The notes under the pieces were generated by a model. That model was not told the origin of the DNA. It saw nothing but the letters and a program-made list of their open reading frames with translations, and made no database searches. Shown here in pieces: positions 1 to 7,629 of a stretch of DNA of 64,000 nucleotides. Position numbers and translations under genes: made by a program. The DNA is from Lachnoclostridium edouardi (GTDB lineage Bacteria; Bacillota; Clostridia; Lachnospirales; Lachnospiraceae). The stretch lies in contig NZ_OESQ01000001.1 in NCBI RefSeq assembly GCF_900240245.1, positions 860,711-924,710 of the forward strand, in the 5' to 3' direction. Numbering within the stretch: position 1 is the first letter of the stretch; each line of letters begins with the position of its first letter.

Positions 1-326
1 ATTCTGTAGTCCTGCATGGTGGCGTGCTTTGCCATAGTAGCTGAGTTGGCGTTGCGGCCTCTTTTATAAACAGCCATCTCCTCTTCTGTAAGCTCCTTCT
101 CCACTGCTTTAAACAGATTTGCCTGGGTCTCCGCCTTCACAAGGCTGGAAGTCTTTTTATGCATTTTATTCACCTGCATACTTCCCCTGTTCATCACCTT
201 GGTGCGGATCAGCAGCTCGTACACCGCGTCCCCCATATAGGCCAGGGCCAAAGGGGAATACATGTTAGGCTCTATCTCCTGAAGCTTTAATATGTCTTTT
301 AGGCAGCTGTTTATGCTCTCTTCCAT
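1..326 (-). CDS. mrnC: Mini-ribonuclease III, 3' end cut by window edge
   Basis: Reading the minus strand from the ATG at 326 gives a protein beginning MEESINSCLKDILKLQEIEP, followed by LALAYMGDAVYELLIRTKV. The latter is the RNase III signature with its catalytic Asp, as in the short dsRBD-less Mini-III family that matures 23S rRNA in Firmicutes. About 108 codons are visible; the C-terminus lies beyond position 1. The start codon sits inside the last codons of cysS (16-base overlap, different frame), so the two are probably translationally coupled. A cysS-mrnC order is common in Firmicutes, which supports the call. Not broken as far as it can be read. Confidence 0.85.
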   Translation of the reverse strand, partial: MEESINSCLKDILKLQEIEPNMYSPLALAYMGDAVYELLIRTKVMNRGSMQVNKMHKKTSSLVKAETQANLFKAVEKELTEEEMAVYKRGRNANSATMAKHATMQDYR

Positions 327-1720
327 TTTACACCTTCTCTGGTATCTTCCAGAATAATTCCCTTATTTAACAGCTCTCCTCTGATCTGATCTGCCAAAGC
401 GAAATCCTTATTCTTTCTGGCCTGCTGTCTTGCAGCGATCATCTCTTCAATTTCACTGTCCAGAATTTCCTCTTTCTTTTCTGTAATAATTCCCAGCACA
501 TCACAAAGCTTGCCGATTGTATTTCTCAGCTGGGACACATAGACCTTGGAGCTGTTTTCATCTGCCGTTGAATTAGCCAGCTTTACAATTTCAAATATTG
601 CTGAAATTCCGTCTGCAGTATTAAAATCATCTTCCATGGCAGCTTCATATTTTCCCACTAAGTTATCTAATTCCTTTTTGCCCTCCTGCTCTTTATCCTG
701 AAGCTCTTCCCCGGAGGCGTTCTTTAAAAGATCATCCAGCTTTCCTGTACAGTTTAAAATTCTCTCCAGACTATTTTTAGAAGCTTCCATTAAATCTGCG
801 CTGAAATTTAACGGACTTCTGTAGTGAGCGCTGAGCATAAAGAATCTAAGCACCTGAAGATCATATTTTTCACCGATCTCTCTTACTGTAAAGAAATTTC
901 CTAAAGATTTGGACATCTTTTTATTGTCAATATTTAAAAATCCATTGTGCATCCAGTATCTAGCAAACTCTTTTCCATTAGCCGACTCGCTTTGAGCAAT
1001 TTCATTTTCATGGTGAGGGAAAATCAAATCCTCCCCGCCTGCATGAATATCAATCTGCTCTCCTAAATATTTTTTGGACATCACAGAGCACTCAATGTGC
1101 CAGCCTGGACGTCCCTCGCACCATGGAGACTCCCAGTATGGCTCCCCGTCCTTTTTAGGCTTCCACAGAACAAAGTCTGAAGGGTCTTCCTTGCCCTCTT
1201 CTCCTGTCACCTTAATCTCCCTGAACCCTGACTGAAGATCATCCAAATTTTTGTGGGACAGCTTTCCGTACTCCTTAAAAGAGTTCGTTCTGAAATAAAC
1301 GGTTCCGTCGGCAGCCTGGTAAGCATGGCCCTTTTCAATCAGCTCCTGAATCATATCCAGCATACCGCAGATCTCTTCTGTAGCCAAAGGATGCTTTGTA
1401 GCCGGCTTCACATTCATAGCCTCCATATCTTTTTTGCACTCTGCAATATAGCGCTTAGAAATAGTGTCCGCGTCCACTCCCTCTTCAATAGCCTTCTTAA
1501 TAATCTTATCGTCTACATCTGTAAAATTAGATACAAAATTTACATCATAGCCCTTATATTCAAAATAACGTCTTACTGTGTCAAAGCAAATCATGGGCCT
1601 TGCATTTCCAATATGAATAAAATTATATACTGTAGGGCCGCAGACATACATTTTTACTTTTCCCGGTTCCAGGGAAATAAAATCCTCTTTTTTCCTTGTA
1701 AGTGTATTAAAGATCTTCAT
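311..1720 (-). CDS. cysS: Cysteinyl-tRNA synthetase
   Basis: Cytoplasmic class I aminoacyl-tRNA synthetase that charges tRNA-Cys. The 469-residue length is typical. The HIGH-type motif appears as HIGNARPM near residue 37 and the KMSKS loop is present as KKMSKSLGN near residue 270. Zinc-binding positions are consistent with CGPTVYN (Cys near 28), GWHIECS and HAGGEDLIFPHHENEIAQ. The C-terminal anticodon-binding helical domain ends EGVKWKRA. It lies 11 bases downstream of ispF and overlaps mrnC, giving the transcription order ispF-cysS-mrnC. No unusual features. Confidence 0.97.
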   Translation of the reverse strand: MKIFNTLTRKKEDFISLEPGKVKMYVCGPTVYNFIHIGNARPMICFDTVRRYFEYKGYDVNFVSNFTDVDDKIIKKAIEEGVDADTISKRYIAECKKDMEAMNVKPATKHPLATEEICGMLDMIQELIEKGHAYQAADGTVYFRTNSFKEYGKLSHKNLDDLQSGFREIKVTGEEGKEDPSDFVLWKPKKDGEPYWESPWCEGRPGWHIECSVMSKKYLGEQIDIHAGGEDLIFPHHENEIAQSESANGKEFARYWMHNGFLNIDNKKMSKSLGNFFTVREIGEKYDLQVLRFFMLSAHYRSPLNFSADLMEASKNSLERILNCTGKLDDLLKNASGEELQDKEQEGKKELDNLVGKYEAAMEDDFNTADGISAIFEIVKLANSTADENSSKVYVSQLRNTIGKLCDVLGIITEKKEEILDSEIEEMIAARQQARKNKDFALADQIRGELLNKGIILEDTREGVKWKRA

Positions 1721-1731
1721 AATAATCTCCT

Positions 1732-2283
1732 TTATTCTATATTCCGGCAGCCTCCGCAGCCGGGGCAGCTACCTTTTTCTTCCTGCATTCTATCATAATA
1801 GCAATAATCCTGCACTGTCGTCAACAGGGTAATTGCAGAAGATGAAATCCCCTGCCCCCTTCCTGTAAAGCCCAGCCCTTCTTCTGTGGTAGCCTTAACC
1901 CCTATCTGATCCTTTTCTATATGAAGAGCCCGCGCCATATTTTCCCGCATCTCTTCCCTGTAAGGGGCCAGCTTAGGCCTTTGGGCCACTACTGTAGCGT
2001 CAATATTTTCTATTACATAGCCCTTTTCCTCCAAAAGCTTTCCCACATGCTCCAGAAGCTTTATGCTGGAAATATCTTTATAAGCCGGGTCCGTGTCAGG
2101 AAACAGCTTTCCAATATCTCCTAAAGCCGCCGCCCCCAGCAGGGCGTCCATTACTGCATGAACTAAAACGTCTGCGTCTGAATGGCCTAACAACCCCTTT
2201 TCATAAGGAATATCCACTCCTCCTAAAATCAGCCGTCTTCCCTCTACTAATTTATGCACGTCATAGCCTTGTCCTATTCTCAT
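1732..2283 (-). CDS. ispF: 2-C-methyl-D-erythritol 2,4-cyclodiphosphate synthase with Cys-rich C-terminal tail
   Basis: Fifth enzyme of the MEP isoprenoid pathway: converts CDP-ME 2-phosphate to MEcPP with release of CMP. The start [12 protein letters not shown] carries the metal-binding Asp8 and His10, followed by [19 protein letters not shown] and the C-terminal [17 protein letters not shown] with ITLL. The family normally ends near residue 157. This protein is 183 residues, with an added tail of about 25 residues containing the cysteine cluster SCPGCGGC. The tail is in frame and the gene runs to its own stop just before cysS, so it appears genuine. The role of the cysteines is unknown; metal or Fe-S contact is only a guess. 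Confidence 0.95.
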   Translation of the reverse strand: MRIGQGYDVHKLVEGRRLILGGVDIPYEKGLLGHSDADVLVHAVMDALLGAAALGDIGKLFPDTDPAYKDISSIKLLEHVGKLLEEKGYVIENIDATVVAQRPKLAPYREEMRENMARALHIEKDQIGVKATTEEGLGFTGRGQGISSSAITLLTTVQDYCYYDRMQEEKGSCPGCGGCRNIE

Positions 2284-2468
2284 AATTGTTCCTCTCTTCT
2301 ATATATATTGCAGCCAGCTTTTTAAGCCCCTTCTCTGCAGATGCCGTCTTAACTGATGAGAGGCATATTTCTATATTATATTATCCCGGTCTGAGCACTG
2401 CGGAATATTATTAATACAGAACTATGCCTCCTGCTGCTTCTTCTCATCTTTCTCCTTTTATCTTCAGC

Positions 2469-3383
2469 CTATACAATCATTCTCAGCTTTTTCTGTATAC
2501 ACCTAAGCTGAATTTCTGTCTGCATCTGGCAGCTTTCACCGTCAACGTGAACGGCCATAGGCCTGTCCACATGAATCTCCACTTCCCTGCACTCATAATT
2601 TCTCATGCCCTTATAACGCTTATGTCTCCCTATAAAAGCATTGGCTAAGGCAGGAATCATTCCCCATTTGCTAGAATTATGGGCCACACAGAGAGTCAGC
2701 TTTCCGTCACTGTAATCAGCCCCGGGAGCAAAGCGGAATCCGCCTCCCTCAAAAGGATGAATATGGACTGACACAAAATAAATATGATTAAACTCTACCT
2801 TCTGGATTCCGTCCAGCACTAAATATCCCTTAGCCGGCCTGGCCACCAAAAGCTGTTTTATCCCAATAAGCAAATATCTGAGGAAACGAAGCTGAGGCTT
2901 TCCTCTAAAGGAATACATCATATCGTGACAGACTGCCCCATCCAGACCAATCCCGGCGCTGACGGCAAATCTTCTGTGAAATACCTCTTCCTTTCCATAG
3001 GAAATAACGCCATAATCTAAAAGCTTATGATTTCTCGGATATAATATTCTTTTTAAGCTTCTGCCGCTGTTCTCAGGAATCCTCAGACTTTTGGCAAGAT
3101 CATTCCCTGTTCCCGCCGAAATAAATCCCATAGTAACAGAGCTGTGAAAACACAGACCATCCAACACCTCGTTTACAGTGCCGTCTCCGCCTACCGCCAC
3201 AATGGTCACAGGTTCCCTGCAGCCTTCTGTCAGCCGCCTGGCAATCAGACTAGCCTCCCCAGGCTCCTTTGCCAGAAATATCTCATACTCTACACAGGCC
3301 TTCCCCAAATGTCTTTCCAATTTTCTGCATATTTTATATCCCTTCCCATTCCCAGAATGCGGATTAATAATAAAATAGTACAT
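2469..3383 (-). CDS. Diacylglycerol/lipid kinase family protein (DagK/YegS type)
   Basis: A 304-residue protein of the DAGK catalytic family, which phosphorylates diacylglycerol or a related lipid using ATP, usually to recycle lipid into phosphatidic acid. The N-terminus MYYFIINPHSGNGKG has the conserved NPxSG nucleotide-binding motif, followed by VGGDGTVNEVLDGL (residues about 83-97) and a GTGNDLAKSL motif near residue 113. The C-terminal beta-sandwich half ends with a DGE-type segment (VHVDGESC). Length matches DagK/YtlR/BmrU-type proteins. It is monocistronic, 185 bases upstream of ispF on the same strand. The exact lipid substrate cannot be told from sequence. Confidence 0.85.
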   Translation of the reverse strand: MYYFIINPHSGNGKGYKICRKLERHLGKACVEYEIFLAKEPGEASLIARRLTEGCREPVTIVAVGGDGTVNEVLDGLCFHSSVTMGFISAGTGNDLAKSLRIPENSGRSLKRILYPRNHKLLDYGVISYGKEEVFHRRFAVSAGIGLDGAVCHDMMYSFRGKPQLRFLRYLLIGIKQLLVARPAKGYLVLDGIQKVEFNHIYFVSVHIHPFEGGGFRFAPGADYSDGKLTLCVAHNSSKWGMIPALANAFIGRHKRYKGMRNYECREVEIHVDRPMAVHVDGESCQMQTEIQLRCIQKKLRMIV

Positions 3384-3474
3384 GGAAAAACCTCCTGTTC
3401 TTAACTAGTTTATAGTATACCATAAAACGTAAAAATGAAAAAGAAAATTTCTATAAAATATTTTCAAAAAAGTG

Positions 3475-3503
3475 TTGACAATTTCGACAATACGGATTAT
3501 ACT
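3475..3503 (+). promoter_or_regulatory. Sigma-A promoter of the tRNA pair
   Basis: TTGACA at 3475-3480 and TATACT at 3498-3503 are separated by exactly 17 bases. This near-consensus promoter sits 53 bases upstream of tRNA-Val, as expected for a stable RNA transcript. Confidence 0.85.
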
Positions 3504-3556
3504 ATCAAAGCAGTCGGGAATGAGACAGCAACAAAAAGTGACAAGCTTAAACTTCT

Positions 3557-3629
3557 GGGGTCTTAGCTCAGCTGGGAGAGCATCTGCCTTACAAGCAGAG
3601 GGTCACAGGTTCGAGCCCTGTAGGCCCCA
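3557..3629 (+). tRNA. tRNA-Val (anticodon TAC)
   Basis: The cloverleaf is complete. Acceptor arm GGGGTCT (3557-3563) pairs with AGGCCCC (3622-3628) and the discriminator is A. The D-loop contains AGCTCAGCTGGGAGAGC. Anticodon stem TCTGC/GCAGA encloses CTTACAA with anticodon TAC (valine GTA codons). The T-arm contains GGTTCGAGCC. No CCA is encoded. Confidence 0.96.
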
Positions 3630-3664
3630 TTTCAAAAGTTTTCTCAGTCACTTATAATTCATAT

Positions 3665-3738
3665 GGCGGAATAGCTCAGTTGGCTAGAGCATACGGTTCA
3701 TACCCGTAGTGTCGAGAGTTCAAATCTCCCTTCCGCTA
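3665..3738 (+). tRNA. tRNA-Met (anticodon CAT), elongator type
   Basis: Acceptor GGCGGAA (3665-3671) pairs with TTCCGCT with discriminator A. The D-arm has AGCTCAGTTGGCTAGAGC. The anticodon stem-loop ACGGTTCATACCCGT presents CAT. The G1 start and overall resemblance to Bacillus elongator tRNA-Met argue against initiator tRNA; a lysidine-modified tRNA-Ile is less likely given the CGGTTCATACCCG arm. Co-transcribed with tRNA-Val. Confidence 0.92.
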
Positions 3739-3741
3739 CTA

Positions 3742-3772
3742 AAAAAAGTCCTTGGTTTTCAAGGACTTTTTT
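3742..3772 (+). terminator. Rho-independent terminator of the tRNA operon
   Basis: Stem AAGTCCTTG / CAAGGACTT with a TTTT-containing loop, flanked by an A-run and followed by a T-run. It begins four bases after the tRNA-Met discriminator. Confidence 0.92.
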
Positions 3773-3825
3773 ATATTACAAATTTAAGTTTCTACTGTCA
3801 GGCATTCTGCCTGCCTTATTATTAT

Positions 3826-4014
3826 TTACTGTCTGGAAATTTCCATATTTATACTCTTCCACAGCAATGCCATTTCCAAGTTGATTGCCGCTGTCTCATC
3901 ATCAATATAATGCAGTCCTGTCAAATTTATTTTTCCCTGTAAAATTTCCATTGCCTGAAACATATCTTCTGCAGCCTGAGCGGACTGATAAATTACGTCT
4001 GAACCTATTATCAT
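3826..4014 (-). CDS. Small hypothetical protein
   Basis: An ORF of 62 codons from an ATG at 4014 that begins MIIGSDVIYQSAQAAEDMF. An AGGTG Shine-Dalgarno-like sequence lies six bases upstream; a GTG three codons earlier is an alternative start. The composition (acidic, with helical stretches) looks like real coding sequence, but I recognise no family. The stretch between the tRNA terminator and the PAP2 gene (3773-4260) otherwise holds only AT-rich spacer. It could be a remnant of a longer gene. Confidence 0.4.
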   Translation of the reverse strand: MIIGSDVIYQSAQAAEDMFQAMEILQGKINLTGLHYIDDETAAINLEMALLWKSINMEISRQ

Positions 4015-4260
4015 ATGTATCACCTATTGGATCATATCATGCCAGTAGTATTTCTACAATTATAATAAATCGCGTGTTATTACATATTTCGACAAATGTG
4101 ATATTTCTATTTTTTCTGCATACAATACCTTTAAATCTAATATTTTAAATGGAAATATAAACCACTGGTTAATTTTTCTTAACGTTTTATTAACGGCCTT
4201 GTATTCTCATTTTTATTGTGCTATAATCCGTGAAAAATCAAATAGTAAGGAGGCAGGACC

Positions 4261-4914
4261 ATGAAAGCTTTTATTAATAAATATAAACATGCATGGGTAT
4301 TACTTTATGGTTTTATCTATCTGCCATGGTTCGCTCATCTGGAAAAGACCGTGACAAAATACCACATTATTCATGTGGCTTTAGATGACTATATTCCTTT
4401 TAATGAATATTTTGTCATCCCTTATTTCTTTTGGTTTATTTATGTTGCGGGAGCTATGATATACTTTTTCTTTGTCAACCGGAAGGATTTTTACAAATTA
4501 TCCACATTTTTGTTTACCGGAATGACAATCAGCCTGATTATATGTACCATCTTCCCTAACGGCACTGACTTCAGACCTGCCATTAACCCGGATAAAAATA
4601 TTTTTACTCATATTGTAGCATGGCTTTACAGCACAGATACCTGTACCAATGTTCTGCCAAGTATTCATGTGTACAACTCTATTGGAGTTCACATAGCTGT
4701 TCTTCAAAGCGAGACTTTGAAAAAGCATCGTGGAGTGCGTATATTCTCCGGCTTTGCTATGACCGCTATATGCCTTTCCACTGTATTTTTAAAACAGCAC
4801 TCTGTAGTGGACGGACTGGCGTCTATTACTATGGCTTATTGTATGTACGGACTGGTGTACGGCCAGGCTTATATGTACAGCAGAAGAAAAGCTGCGGAAA
4901 AAGCCCTCGGCTAA
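4261..4914 (+). CDS. PAP2-family membrane phosphatase
   Basis: A 217-residue integral membrane protein with about five to six hydrophobic segments. It carries type-2 phosphatidic acid phosphatase signatures: PSIHVYNS near residue 133 (second PAP2 motif with catalytic His) and KQHSVVDG near residue 179 (third motif). Such proteins dephosphorylate lipid phosphates or undecaprenyl pyrophosphate at the membrane. A strong ribosome site (AAGGAGG) precedes the ATG. It is monocistronic and faces the catabolic operon tail to tail across a shared terminator. The first PAP2 motif is less obvious, so the precise substrate is open. Confidence 0.85.
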   Translation: MKAFINKYKHAWVLLYGFIYLPWFAHLEKTVTKYHIIHVALDDYIPFNEYFVIPYFFWFIYVAGAMIYFFFVNRKDFYKLSTFLFTGMTISLIICTIFPNGTDFRPAINPDKNIFTHIVAWLYSTDTCTNVLPSIHVYNSIGVHIAVLQSETLKKHRGVRIFSGFAMTAICLSTVFLKQHSVVDGLASITMAYCMYGLVYGQAYMYSRRKAAEKALG

Positions 4915-4953
4915 CCGATTTGTTCTATAATAATATATGTTCTAAAATAATAT

Positions 4954-5000
4954 AAAAAGCGGTATTGATTTTTCAGCAAAATTCAATACCGCTCTTATTT
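4954..5000. terminator. Bidirectional terminator between the PAP2 gene and the catabolic operon
   Basis: An 11-base perfect stem AGCGGTATTGA / TCAATACCGCT with T-rich sequence on both sides, 45 bases after the PAP2 stop and about 50 bases after the end of the convergent 11-gene operon. Confidence 0.85.
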
Positions 5001-5046
5001 CATATTAATATTTCTTCTTAATATTTCTGTATCATCTATTTATGTA

Positions 5047-6609
5047 TTATCCCTGTGTCTTTTTGAACCGCTCCAGCATAGCCCGCGGCGTCGCAGTTGC
5101 CCTCTCGTATCTCGGGCACTCTACCCCGTCGAAGCCGGCAAGATATTTTGCGATTTTCTTCAGTTCTTCCAGGTCGTAACGACTCATCATAGTGATGGTT
5201 TCCATAAGCGGAGAACCGCCGCCGTGTACGCCTGCCACGCACTGTGCGCCCTCAAATGCGTCGCAGAGTTTATCCTCCATCATCCGCATTACGCGGTGCG
5301 TTTCTTCTGCGGTGTACTCCGGATTACGCATAATGTATTTGTTGCAGAGTTCCGCCGTCTCTGGTGCGAAGAAGCTCTCCTCTGTAGGAAGGGAAGCACA
5401 GATACCGCCGGTCAGATCCGCCAGGATTTCATACTCATGGTAGATGTTATGGCCTGCAAGCCTTCTTCCTGCGTTTGTCAAAATCTCATCCGGCACCCAG
5501 GAGCCGTTGGGGAACTGAATTGCGCGGTATGCGCTGGCCTGCCCTGCCGCGAATACAAGCTCTGCAATTCCGATAATATCGCATAATTTTTCTCTTACAT
5601 GGGACGCTTTCGCAATGTCGTTTACATCCGCTACAAGCGCAGCCTGGGAAGCAATAATCTCAGAAACCGCCGTCTTACAGCCTGTGTAGGAATGTCTGTG
5701 GAAATGTGCGAACATCAGCGCCAAATATCCTGCATACTGTACCACATCCGGGTTGTCGTAGCCGTTTAAGAAGATTCTGTCCTCCGGCACGAATACGTCA
5801 TCGAAAATTGTCAGGGATTCCACGTCGCCCACCTTGTTAAACGGAGCCTCTAAATGTTTTCTCTTGTGGTGCTGACCTGGAAGTGCCATCAGCTTCATGC
5901 CTGGCCAGTCGCCTGGAAGTGCAAACGAAATCGCATAGCCTTCATCCCCCCGTCCCATGAATTTCGTCGGTGTAACGATAATTTCATCTACATACGGAGC
6001 GTTGGAATTACAGATTTTTGCACCGCGGACAATCACGCCTTTACATGGCTTTCCGTCCACGCCCACGCCGTCTACGTCTGTCTTAATTACATGTACAAAC
6101 ATATCCGGGTCCGGCTGTTCATGCGCCCTTTTATATTTGGAGTTACGGCTTCCTTTTACGTCCGTCTGGGCGCAGTTGCAGACAAGGTCGTTCTTCTGGC
6201 AGTATTCCAGATATTTATTAAATCTCTCGTGATATTTTGTTCCCGTCGCCTTGTCGCAGTCGTAGGAAACAACCGCGATTGCGTTCAGCGCGTCTGTCCC
6301 CATACATCTCTGCATACAGCCTCCTACATGGTGGCAGATCAGACGGGTCATAAGCTGTTTCTTCAGCAAATCATCCTGAGACTGGTGGATATGCGTACAG
6401 CGGTTGATTTTCTCCCCGGTCAGGTGGGACGTTGTAGTACACACATCCTCGTACTGTGGGTCATTTGCCATGTCATAGCAGACCTTCATTACATAACATC
6501 CGCCTTCAATCCAGTCGCCGTTTCTGTCCACGCATTTCCCGTCAATATATACGTTTGGTCTCATTTTGGAAAGTCTTTCCCTGTAAGCTTCATAAGTTCC
6601 AATGGCCAT
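5047..6609 (-). CDS. 4-hydroxybutyryl-CoA dehydratase paralogue 1 (radical FAD/[4Fe-4S] dehydratase)
   Basis: Member of the AbfD family, which removes water from a 4-hydroxyacyl-CoA by a ketyl-radical mechanism to give a crotonyl-CoA-type product and also isomerises vinylacetyl-CoA. Compared from memory with Clostridium aminobutyricum AbfD, all cluster ligands are present: GGCMQRC (Cys98, Cys102) and HRHSYTGC (His304, Cys311). This separates it from flavin monooxygenases of the HpaB family, which lack them. I choose the ATG at 6609 because GGAGGAA lies six bases before it; an in-frame ATG five codons earlier begins inside this ribosome site. Length 520. It is the last gene of the operon and, by my residue count, differs from the 7630-9192 copy at about 50 of 520 positions. 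The true substrate may be a larger 4-hydroxyacyl-CoA. Confidence 0.88.
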   Translation of the reverse strand: MAIGTYEAYRERLSKMRPNVYIDGKCVDRNGDWIEGGCYVMKVCYDMANDPQYEDVCTTTSHLTGEKINRCTHIHQSQDDLLKKQLMTRLICHHVGGCMQRCMGTDALNAIAVVSYDCDKATGTKYHERFNKYLEYCQKNDLVCNCAQTDVKGSRNSKYKRAHEQPDPDMFVHVIKTDVDGVGVDGKPCKGVIVRGAKICNSNAPYVDEIIVTPTKFMGRGDEGYAISFALPGDWPGMKLMALPGQHHKRKHLEAPFNKVGDVESLTIFDDVFVPEDRIFLNGYDNPDVVQYAGYLALMFAHFHRHSYTGCKTAVSEIIASQAALVADVNDIAKASHVREKLCDIIGIAELVFAAGQASAYRAIQFPNGSWVPDEILTNAGRRLAGHNIYHEYEILADLTGGICASLPTEESFFAPETAELCNKYIMRNPEYTAEETHRVMRMMEDKLCDAFEGAQCVAGVHGGGSPLMETITMMSRYDLEELKKIAKYLAGFDGVECPRYERATATPRAMLERFKKTQG

Positions 6610-6632
6610 TTTCTGTTCCTCCATTCTAACAA

Positions 6633-7607
6633 TTATTCTTGTTCATCCTCTTTTGCAAATCCCTCTAACACCTTGTACATGGTAAGGATTCTTTTATTTC
6701 TCTTTCTGATAAACGCGTCTATGTCAGCAGGGTATTTGCCCAGTCCGCCTTCCCCTGCTCTCACGCCTGTCTTGCCTTCTGCAATAAGACGGTCAACGTA
6801 TGGAATGTTATTTCCTCCGCTGCACAAAGTCGGAATAACGTCTGCCGCCACAGTTGCTGGTATATTAAGCCCTACGAAATCCCACAGTCCAAGAGGACCT
6901 TCAAATCCCCAGCGCAGCCCGTTTGTATTCTTCATAGCATTTTCCAAATCCTGGGGGGAAGCCCAGCCCTGCTCTACCATGTAATATAACTCCCGGCAGA
7001 TTGCCGTCGCCATTCTGTTTACAATAAAGCCTGGCATAAATTTATTCAAAACTGCCGGTTCTTTCCCGCATTTTTCCAACAATGCACGGATGGTTTCCGC
7101 CGTCTCATCAGAAGTCTTAGGCCCTTTTACCACCTCCACCAGCTTCATCAAGTGGGGCGGATTAAACCAGTGTGTAATAATCATACGCTCCGGGCGCTTC
7201 ATAAAATCATCTGTTAAGCTGAATATATCCATTCCGGAAGTATTGCTTGCGAAAATACAGTTCTCCTTGCAGTTGTTGGACAGCGTCTGGTACAGCTCTT
7301 TCTTCGCGTCCTTGTTTTCAAAGATAACTTCCACAACCAAGTCCATCTGTCCTGCCACTTCCGGAATCTGGCTGTTTAAAATCCCTGTAAGATTTTCCTT
7401 TACTGCGGCGCCGTATGCGTCGTCCGCAAGCCCTTCCTCCTTCATTTCTGCAATGTCGGAGTCGATCTTTTTCATTGCCTTGTCAACAAACTCCTGCTTC
7501 AAGTCCGCAACCGTCGTCTTATACCCGTTTGCCGCAAATACCTGCGCGATACCGCTTCCCATAAGCCCCGCGCCTACTACAAGAATATTTTGAATAGATT
7601 TACTCAT
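6633..7607 (-). CDS. 3-hydroxyacyl-CoA dehydrogenase (FadB2/Hbd type)
   Basis: NAD(P)-dependent oxidoreductase that interconverts 3-hydroxyacyl-CoA and 3-oxoacyl-CoA. The Rossmann motif GAGLMGSG is at residues 12-19 and the catalytic His146 lies in THWFNPPHLMKLVEVV, the family's HxFNP signature. The C-terminal helical dimer domain (FIVNRMATAICRELYYMVEQG) follows. At 324 residues it is longer than the usual 280-residue butyrate-pathway enzyme, suggesting a different substrate. It sits between the two dehydratase genes with gaps of about 22 bases, so it is co-transcribed. No enoyl-CoA hydratase or thiolase accompanies it, so it may act on an oxo or hydroxy group of an unusual CoA ester. Confidence 0.88.
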   Translation of the reverse strand: MSKSIQNILVVGAGLMGSGIAQVFAANGYKTTVADLKQEFVDKAMKKIDSDIAEMKEEGLADDAYGAAVKENLTGILNSQIPEVAGQMDLVVEVIFENKDAKKELYQTLSNNCKENCIFASNTSGMDIFSLTDDFMKRPERMIITHWFNPPHLMKLVEVVKGPKTSDETAETIRALLEKCGKEPAVLNKFMPGFIVNRMATAICRELYYMVEQGWASPQDLENAMKNTNGLRWGFEGPLGLWDFVGLNIPATVAADVIPTLCSGGNNIPYVDRLIAEGKTGVRAGEGGLGKYPADIDAFIRKRNKRILTMYKVLEGFAKEDEQE

Positions 7608-7629
7608 ATTTTCCTCCTTTCCCTCTCTA

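Noticed and set aside
3557..3738. tRNA genes as an attachment site for the island at 5-25 kb
   Set aside because: No integrase is present and no tRNA 3'-end repeat was seen near 25 kb; the tRNA pair is separated from the island by a complete PAP2 gene.
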